A stretch of 49,670 bases of DNA from contig DJYQ01000044.1 of NCBI GenBank assembly GCA_002450165.1, positions 19,337 to 69,006 on the forward strand. The letters run 5' to 3'. Made by a program: the position numbers and the translations under genes. Under the pieces are notes generated by a model. The model had not been told where the DNA came from. It ran no database searches and saw only the letters and a program-made list of their open reading frames with translations. Shown in pieces: positions 45,201 to 49,670 of the stretch. Numbering within the stretch: position 1 is the first letter of the stretch; every line of letters starts with the position of its first letter. The stretch is from Prevotellaceae bacterium UBA6974. GTDB lineage: Bacteria > Bacteroidota > Bacteroidia > Bacteroidales > Bacteroidaceae.

Positions 45201-48200
45201 AAGTAAAGGTGCCGTCGCAGGCAACAAGGGCTTTGGCATCAGGCTTCTGCTGGGCATTGGCCTCGACTGCCTGGTGGAACAGGCGGACAGGTACATCGGC
45301 TGTGCCTGCCATGCGGAAGGAATTGACCAGACGCTCCTGCTCGTCGCTGAGCATGGATATGTGGAGCAGGCTGCCCTTGGGGGTAGCGATGAAATGCTTC
45401 AAAACGCTGATGAACGATTCGGCAAACCCCTCCATAGTCTTGGCGCTGTAGAAGGCGTCGTCGTATTCGAGACAGACTACGGGTTGTCCGTTCTGCTGTA
45501 TGATGATGATGTCCAGTTTCTGTTTGGGGACATCTACGTCTATGGTCTGTACAGTAAGCTTCCCGGCATGGGTGGTATGCTCCTCGATGACTCCCAACTG
45601 ATAGCTGTAGGTGGTATTGGCCGAGAAATCAAAATCAGCGGCAATACGGGCGAAGGGGTACTGCTCGTGGCGCATGGTCTGCTCGAATTCCAGGCTTGTG
45701 CGACAGATGAATTCCTCGACGGTCTGTTCGGTAATGTGTCCGGCCAACGGCAGGGTGTTGACAAACATACCCGTAGTATCGGCCAGGCGCAGGTCTGAAC
45801 GGCCATTGCTGATTGTGGAGATATAGACATGACGGCTGTTGGTATAGCGAGCCAATGTGTAGTACGACACAGCGAGCATGAGGCTGGCTGGTGTGACGTT
45901 CAGCTGCCTGCAGAACTGCTCGACCTGGGTGTAATCAAAGGGACGTGCTACCTGGGCAACATGGCCGTGAGGCTCGCTGGGTGTAAAATCGTCAGTCAGC
46001 TCGGTACAGCCCTCGCATTCCCTCATAACCTGGGCAAAATAGTCCTTGGCCTCCTGATATGCAGGGCCGCTCTCGGCCTGGCGCTGCTCACGCGAGAACT
46101 GCAGGAAGCCCATACGTTCGCTGTCGATGGTCTTCCCGTCAAAGGCATCGCACAGCTGTGTTATTACCAGGTCGAAGGATGCTCCGTCGAAGATAAGGTG
46201 GTGGACATCCATCAGGATGACAACGCGCTCCTGGGTTTGCACGATTTCCATGCGATAGAGCGGACCACGCTCCAGATGGAAAGGAAGTGTAAAGTGCTGC
46301 TGATAGTCTGCCAATTCCGCCTCGGTCATCTGGGAACGGGTTATCTGGGGCTCCAAATCGGGGTCACAGACCTGTACGACGTCATCATCCTGAGTTTCGA
46401 AATGGATGTTGAAGGCGGGATGTGCCTTGACAATCTGTATCAGGGCCTGCTGCACCTTGTCTGCATCAATGCCCGACGGAAGGGTAATTGCCGTAGGGAG
46501 GTTGTAGGTAGTGTCAAGCGGATGCTTCATACATTCGTAATAGACTCCCAACTGGGCATAGTTGAGCGGTGCGGACAAAATCTGGTCCTGAGAGCTGGAT
46601 GTGCTCACTCCGGCCTTTGGTGAAGGACTGGAGGTGAGGTTCTTCCATATCTCGTTCTCGATATCCTGCAAGGTAACGGTTTTGGCGAGCGACTTGGCGT
46701 CGAGTTCTATGCCGTAGCGCTTGTTGACCTCTACAGCCAGTTTCATGGCCGTAATGGATGTAAGACCGGCATAACCTAGGACTGTTGTAATGCCAAAGTC
46801 GCTGTTGCCGACCAGATTGGATATTATCCCGTGGAGTTCCTGTTCGAGCAGGTTCATCGGGGGCAGTCCTGCCTGCTGCGATACGGCAGCTGCAGAGCGT
46901 ACGGGCTGAGGAAGGCGTTCGCGATCAACCTTGCCGTTATTATTGCGCGGTATGCAGTCTATCTGCATAACGACCTCGGGAACCATGTAGTCGGGCTTGA
47001 GGGCTGCAACATGCTGCCTGACGGCCTCGGTATCAAGTTGGTCTCCGCTGGTGACGTATGCTACTATATAGGTGCCGTTAAGCGGGTCGCTGACCGACTG
47101 AAGCGTTGCTTCGGCTACGCCTGGGCAGGTAAGGACTGCTGCCTCGACCTCGCGCAGCTCGACACGGAAGCCACGTATCTTGACAAGTCCGTCGCGACGG
47201 CCTGCAAAGAGCAGATTGCCCTGCTCGTCACGGCGCACGAAGTCGCCTGTACGGAATACGCGTTCGTAGCCTTGTTCGCGGCTGTCGTTGAAGGGGTTGC
47301 TGATGAATACTTCGGCTGTAAGGTCGGGATGGTTAAGATAACCCCGACAAAGCTGCGGACCGCTGATCCACAGTTCGCCAGCCTGACCATCGGCCACGAG
47401 CTGTCCGTCCTCGCCGACGATATACAGGCGGTATGTGCCTTGTGCCTGTCCGATAGGAATGTTGTCCTCGCCGCCGCTGACGGGCTGGCAGGTTATCATA
47501 CCGCATGCCTCGGACGAGCCGTAGATATTGATGAACGTAAGTCCGGGGAGCGGTGTCACGGGGTTAAGCTTCTCGCCGCCGACAGAAAGATAACGGAGGG
47601 ACGGACATTGGAACATGGTGACGAACTCCCGTCCGGTCATAGTGCTCATTATGATGTGGGTGATGGCATTGTCGTTCAGGAACTGTGCCAGACGGACGAA
47701 ATCGAACCTGATTTCCTCGGGGATGATATATAGTGTTGCGCCTGCAGCGAACGTACCGAAGATGTCGTGTACGGTGGGAACAAAGGAGAAGCTGGCATAG
47801 GATGCAACTCGGCAGTCAGCGTCGAGCTGAAGGGCATGTTTTGTCTCCTGGGCATTGCAGGTGATGTTACCCTGTTCTATCATACAGCCCTTGGGCTGGC
47901 CTGTGGAGCCGCTGGTATAAATGAGCAGAGCAAGAGTTTCGGAAGTAAGTTGATGGTTGATGGTTGATGGTTGAGAGTTGAGAGGCTCCAACTGATCGGT
48001 ATATAAGACGGGTATCTGTCTGTCCTGTGTGACTACTGTTCCGTCGGTAACATTCAACCCACTGTCGGCAAGGACCAGCCTGTCGGCTATGAGCAGGCGG
48101 GCATTACTGTCATTCAGCATGAAATTGAGTCGTTCTGCCGGATAGGCAGGGTCCATGGGCATATATGCACATCCTGCCGCAAGCACCCCTAACGGGGCTA

Positions 48201-48405
48201 TGGCCATCCATTGGTTACGTGGTATCAGAATGCCCACGACGTCCTCGGCGGACAGTTGTCTTTGGCATATTTGCTGTGTGATGGCACTGGCATGTGCCAT
48301 CATATCCTGATATGTATAGCTTGCTGAACCGCATACCAAGGCCATATTCCCGGGATTGAGAGATGCCTGGTGCTGAACGAGGTTAATAATAGGTTGAATT
48401 TTCAT
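42268..48405 (-). CDS. Bimodular nonribosomal peptide synthetase, A-T-C-A-T-reductase
   Basis: 2045 residues in one open frame. A1 about 10-500 (LIYTSGSTGQPKG 161-173, RTGDF, NGKVDRERL); T1 with Ser550 in GLTS; C about 608-1030 with intact HHLIFDG 735-741; A2 about 1043-1550 (IIYTSGSTGRPKG, YRSGDY, SGKTDMKAL); T2 with Ser1596 in LGGTS; R about 1673-2045 (TGATGFLG 1678-1685, STTS, Tyr1841 and Lys1845 in YIHSK). A terminal reductase frees the peptide as an aldehyde, so the expected product is a dipeptide aldehyde or its cyclised pyrazinone, as known for gut-bacterial NRPSs of the same architecture. A1 lacks the usual alpha-amino-anchoring Asp. No phosphopantetheinyl transferase, MbtH protein, transporter or tailoring gene is adjacent. 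Three in-frame stretches look like inserted intergenic repeats. Confidence 0.95.
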   Translation of the reverse strand: MKIQPIINLVQHQASLNPGNMALVCGSASYTYQDMMAHASAITQQICQRQLSAEDVVGILIPRNQWMAIAPLGVLAAGCAYMPMDPAYPAERLNFMLNDSNARLLIADRLVLADSGLNVTDGTVVTQDRQIPVLYTDQLEPLNSQPSTINHQLTSETLALLIYTSGSTGQPKGCMIEQGNITCNAQETKHALQLDADCRVASYASFSFVPTVHDIFGTFAAGATLYIIPEEIRFDFVRLAQFLNDNAITHIIMSTMTGREFVTMFQCPSLRYLSVGGEKLNPVTPLPGLTFINIYGSSEACGMITCQPVSGGEDNIPIGQAQGTYRLYIVGEDGQLVADGQAGELWISGPQLCRGYLNHPDLTAEVFISNPFNDSREQGYERVFRTGDFVRRDEQGNLLFAGRRDGLVKIRGFRVELREVEAAVLTCPGVAEATLQSVSDPLNGTYIVAYVTSGDQLDTEAVRQHVAALKPDYMVPEVVMQIDCIPRNNNGKVDRERLPQPVRSAAAVSQQAGLPPMNLLEQELHGIISNLVGNSDFGITTVLGYAGLTSITAMKLAVEVNKRYGIELDAKSLAKTVTLQDIENEIWKNLTSSPSPKAGVSTSSSQDQILSAPLNYAQLGVYYECMKHPLDTTYNLPTAITLPSGIDADKVQQALIQIVKAHPAFNIHFETQDDDVVQVCDPDLEPQITRSQMTEAELADYQQHFTLPFHLERGPLYRMEIVQTQERVVILMDVHHLIFDGASFDLVITQLCDAFDGKTIDSERMGFLQFSREQRQAESGPAYQEAKDYFAQVMRECEGCTELTDDFTPSEPHGHVAQVARPFDYTQVEQFCRQLNVTPASLMLAVSYYTLARYTNSRHVYISTISNGRSDLRLADTTGMFVNTLPLAGHITEQTVEEFICRTSLEFEQTMRHEQYPFARIAADFDFSANTTYSYQLGVIEEHTTHAGKLTVQTIDVDVPKQKLDIIIIQQNGQPVVCLEYDDAFYSAKTMEGFAESFISVLKHFIATPKGSLLHISMLSDEQERLVNSFRMAGTADVPVRLFHQAVEANAQQKPDAKALVACDGTFTFAQVNAQMNRIANALIAHGVKRGDRVAMLLPRTSSLIFTMFGIMKAGAAYIPCDPHYPADRIKLILEDSQAACIVTDEQNLANLREQAGDGSLKVLEKALDVQELLQCPNTANPAIPQEGSDLAYIIYTSGSTGRPKGVMLHHKGICNELYAHPLNYRNWTVMNEVKCILGLATISFDASVEEIGIPLYNGLTLALASDEITNDPILLAEFMMQNNVGMFQGTPSRLMQLYESDIFRKALSGCRIIELGGEKFSDSQLRELQNTMVNAGSSAPIHIFNSFGPTETTVESNSHEVTTDDHVTIGRPLVNVTEYIVDADMNRVPVGVVGELLIGGAQVGLGYNNLPDKTREAFIPNPFAVGDDLDKTLYRSGDYARWDEHGYVSILGRTDNQVKLRGLRIELGEIESVIAQQEGIGQVVVMIRKINGKEHLCAYFTANHPVDINGLKVEISKSLTQYMVPTAYLQLDKMPTTPSGKTDMKALPEPTLSITTEYVAPVGEFEKQLCDIFADILQVERVGATDNFFELGGTSLLVTRVIIDADKAGYHIAYGDLFTNPTPRMLAQFVSGEAPVDEIDHEIADFDYTGIDAILQQNNVQTFIQGERQQLGNVLLTGATGFLGIHVLRELIQSDAATITCLVRGKDQQDAERRVRNLLFYYFETSYKELFGTRLFVVNGDVTQDFVTILDSQCTIHNPIDTVFNCAANVKHFSNGTDIEDVNIGGARHSVEFCLKTGARLVHVSTTSIADILIDNGDVSRIPSLDERKLWFGQFLDNRYIHSKFLAERFVLDAVAHHGLNAKIMRVGNLAPRSYDGEFQANFNSNSFMGQLKVYYMLGCCPYDSYDELTEMSPIDQAARAVVLLASTPRECTVFHPYNNHTELLGDVIQLMAKLGREVRFVEADQFAQTVETAGQDPEKAKLLSAFLAYQDVTHGQKAFVIQHDNRYTCSVLHRLGFYWEDTSWEYVRQMMTAISQLGFFDEN
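43129..43160. repeat. Heptad array inside the NRPS reductase domain
   Basis: Units ATTATGA, ATTGTGC, ATTGTGA, ATCAAGA and ATTG form degenerate 7-bp steps. The minus strand codes DSQCTIHN at residues 1752-1759, just after the reductase segment VTQDFVTI. It matches the arrays near 39.6 kb in unit form. Confidence 0.6.
47949..47983. repeat. Heptad array inside the NRPS A1 domain
   Basis: GTTGATG three times then GTTGAGA twice, five exact steps of seven bases. The minus strand codes LNSQPSTINHQL (residues 142-153) just before the A1 phosphate-binding loop, a position where homologous adenylation domains have a short surface loop. Confidence 0.75.
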
Positions 48406-48429
48406 AATCGTTATCCTTTAATACAATCG

Positions 48430-48559
48430 CAAAAATATAAAAAGTTTTCTAAATCAAAACTATTCTTTGACATTTTTCCAACTACGGCTTTCTTTTAACA
48501 GAGAAACGGCCTCTCACTATCAGAGAAACGGCGTGTTGCCCATCGTGAAACGGCCTCTC
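48430..48559 (-). promoter_or_regulatory. Upstream cassette of the NRPS gene, copy A (shared with copy B)
   Basis: The minus strand holds a -7 box TATTTTTG at 48430-48437 and TTTG at 48455-48458, 25 bases before the NRPS start codon. The next ~100 bases (to 48559) repeat almost exactly at 49485-49592. Copy A has 22 extra bases and so three GAAACGGC motifs against two in copy B. The palindromic AGAGAAACGGC...CTCTC arrangement could be a regulator site. Confidence 0.7.
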
Positions 48560-48781
48560 ACTTTTTGAACGTTTTTATGACTGACCACGAATCGTCCGAA
48601 TTAACACGAATATTTTAATTTACTAAAACCGCAAAAACCACCTCTCTGAGCCTAATGCTCCTATAGTTGCATACAACATCATCAGTAATAATCCTGCTTG
48701 TGAACAAGCTCCCAGACAGCCTTATCACTAATGGCGTATCCCTATCAGGATTACGGCTCATCAAGGAAAAACATGAAAAAA

Positions 48782-48809
48782 GTTTACCGTTTACCGTTTA
48801 CTGTTTAAC
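48782..48809. repeat. GTTTACC heptad array
   Basis: Four consecutive 7-bp units: GTTTACC, GTTTACC, GTTTACT, GTTTAAC. Same step size as the arrays at 39.6, 43.1 and 47.9 kb but a different unit. Confidence 0.75.
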
Positions 48810-48863
48810 TTCCCTCTGCCATCAGCCTTCTTCCCTCGTATTTTTTTTCGGTTTTGCCTCGGA

Positions 48864-48910
48864 TGATGTCTGTAGTTGCATAGCAACTGGTTCATAGAAC
48901 CGAGACATCA
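48864..48910. repeat. 47-base three-way-junction inverted repeat
   Basis: Outer arms TGATGTCT and AGACATCA (8 bp) enclose two perfect hairpins, AGTTGC-ATA-GCAACT and GGTTC-ATA-GAACC, placed back to back. Both loops are ATA. The symmetry holds for either strand, so orientation is unknown. A partial relative, AGTTGCATACAAC, lies at 48665-48677. Confidence 0.7.
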
Positions 48911-49054
48911 GAAGAGGATGGTTTTCTATGTTTTTGTAGAGTAATTCGTCAAATTCGATAGATTAGTGGTCAAAAAATAACGCCGATGTTTTGACCTTCC
49001 TACGCCGTTGTCGTGCCATTTGTACGCCGTTGTTTTTATTCAGGTACGCCGAGC

Positions 49055-49092
49055 AAAAACAAGAAGGCCGGCGCTATGCGTCAGCCTTCTTG
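49055..49092 (-). terminator. Terminator of the nucleotidyltransferase operon
   Basis: CAAGAAGGC pairs with GCCTTCTTG (9 bp) around a GC-rich centre; on the minus strand it runs into TTTTTG. It lies 14 bases after the stop of the 22-codon ORF. Confidence 0.8.
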
Positions 49093-49106
49093 TCATTATT
49101 TACCTA

Positions 49107-49175
49107 CTACTTTGAATATTGACCTAGAAGATCCTCTATTACAATTTTAAGTTTTGGCAAAGCCTCATTATACAT
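49107..49175 (-). CDS. 22-residue follower ORF, possible remnant of a MNT partner
   Basis: Starts with ATG at 49175, inside the last codons of the nucleotidyltransferase gene in another frame (ATGTATAA overlap), and reads MYNEALPKLKIVIEDLLGQY plus SK before TAG. The ORF is helical and charged and stops 14 bases before the terminator. HEPN-type partners often follow MNT genes by such an overlap, so it may be the truncated start of one, or a genuine short peptide. The family cannot be assigned. Confidence 0.35.
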   Translation of the reverse strand: MYNEALPKLKIVIEDLLGQYSK

Positions 49176-49461
49176 ACACGGCATCGTTTAAGATATTATC
49201 CTTGAATAAAGGACGCAGAGTCGGGCGAAAACGAACCAAATCAACATCACAATTAAACAGGTCCCTGAGTTTCTCATTCAACTCATACATCAGAGACAGA
49301 GTAGGCTTTTCGACCTCCACAACGATATCAATATCACTATCCTCGTTATTCTCCTGTCTGGCCACAGAACCGAAAATGCCAAGTTTTGTAATACCAAACT
49401 GCTTGCCAAAATTTCTCTTGAATACAACCAGTTTATTAATACAATCCTGAAGTACTAACAT
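49168..49461 (-). CDS. MNT-type nucleotidyltransferase (minimal)
   Basis: 97 residues. FGSVARQENNEDSDIDIVVEV is the MNT signature GSxAR-x6-SDxD, which places the two metal-binding aspartates. MNT proteins act as antitoxins in HEPN/MNT pairs, where they AMPylate the toxin. A normal HEPN partner (about 110-140 residues) is not found on either side; only the 22-codon ORF follows. The gene has the same upstream cassette as the NRPS gene. Confidence 0.85.
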   Translation of the reverse strand: MLVLQDCINKLVVFKRNFGKQFGITKLGIFGSVARQENNEDSDIDIVVEVEKPTLSLMYELNEKLRDLFNCDVDLVRFRPTLRPLFKDNILNDAVYV

Positions 49462-49484
49462 CGTTATCTTATCTATTCACGTCG

Positions 49485-49592
49485 CAAAAATACAAAAAGT
49501 TTTCTAAATCAAAACTATTGTTTGACATTTTTCCAACTACGGCTTTCTTTTAACAGAGAAACGGCGTGTTGCCCTTCGTGAAACGGCCTCTC
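49485..49592 (-). promoter_or_regulatory. Upstream cassette of the nucleotidyltransferase gene, copy B
   Basis: A -7 box TATTTTTG at 49485-49492 lies 23 bases before the start codon, and the following ~100 bases match copy A (48430-48559) with a few substitutions and lack 22 bases. The match is over the full promoter and GAAACGGC-containing part and stops at 49592. The remainder (49593-49670) holds four GTCA(C/T) steps eight or nine bases apart and no gene. Confidence 0.7.
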
Positions 49593-49670
49593 GGATATGT
49601 CACGTATGTCATGTGTCACGAGTGTCATTAAGAAATTCCGAAGCGAAAAAATGCTCATAATTAAATAAAA

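Larger units (their letters stand above)
48560..49054. other. Intergenic stretch between NRPS and nucleotidyltransferase terminator
   Basis: No supported gene lies here; a 76-codon ORF (48667-48897) has no protein character. It holds a GCTTGT-GA-ACAAGC dyad (48696-48709), a heptad array, the three-way-junction hairpin described separately, and three TACGCCG(TTGT) motifs between 49000 and 49050. The region is A/T-rich and looks like a landing place for small repeats. Confidence 0.6.

Noticed and set aside
43891..47733. Several 250-305-codon plus-strand ORFs inside the NRPS gene
   Set aside because: All lie antisense to well-defined adenylation and condensation motifs and have no independent start signals.
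48667..48897. 76-codon ORF between NRPS and nucleotidyltransferase
   Set aside because: It runs through repeat arrays and the three-way-junction palindrome and has no protein-like pattern.

Overview
The window comes from a member of the Bacteroidales, most likely a Prevotellaceae or Bacteroidaceae species. The basis is the recurrent promoter box TAnnTTTG with an upstream TTTG, the near absence of strong Shine-Dalgarno sites, two type IX secretion (T9SS) genes (a PorZ homologue and a plug protein), a Bacteroidetes-type Wzi, RNase Y next to ZapA, and a DUF4143 ATPase. The species cannot be fixed from sequence alone. No tRNA, rRNA operon, CRISPR array or transposase was seen.

Region 1 (1-20.4 kb) is a surface-polysaccharide locus. 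A plus-strand operon (1-3970) enters from the left with a 5'-truncated glycosyltransferase/acetyltransferase fusion, two more glycosyltransferases and a membrane acyltransferase. It converges on a minus-strand operon read from 15393 down to 3961: Wzc-type tyrosine kinase, PorZ-like propeller protein, GT2, Wzi, small lipoprotein, an unusual WecA-type phosphotransferase fused to a GT2, and a DUF4838 protein. Divergent from wzc is a mixed operon (15567-20325): a degenerate sugar-transferase-like protein, two uncharacterised proteins, ZapA, RNase Y, a small HAD protein and the Wza-type export lipoprotein.

Region 2 (20.4-29.2 kb) holds a YihY/BrkB membrane protein, the RNase P RNA gene, an HtrA protease, then a tight operon with an HPr-kinase-like protein, an S26B-type peptidase and a PqqD-like protein (a maturation-type trio with no obvious substrate), a TRIC-type channel, a T9SS plug protein, an FdtA-like cupin and a FemAB/GNAT-like protein.

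Region 3 (29.2-39.5 kb) is a second polysaccharide locus: acyltransferase, Wzx-like flippase, GT2, ATP-grasp ligase, then a minus-strand operon of three GT2s, a secreted subtilase and a GT-B glycosyltransferase.

Region 4 (39.5-49.7 kb) is accessory in character: a duplicated palindromic repeat, an MscS channel, a DUF4143 ATPase whose promoter carries three 12-bp boxes exactly 33 bp apart, a 2045-residue bimodular NRPS (A-T-C-A-T-reductase) likely to release a dipeptide aldehyde or its cyclised form, and a MNT-type nucleotidyltransferase with a 22-codon follower. The NRPS and nucleotidyltransferase genes share a duplicated upstream cassette. Heptad repeat arrays occur between genes and, in frame, inside the NRPS gene.
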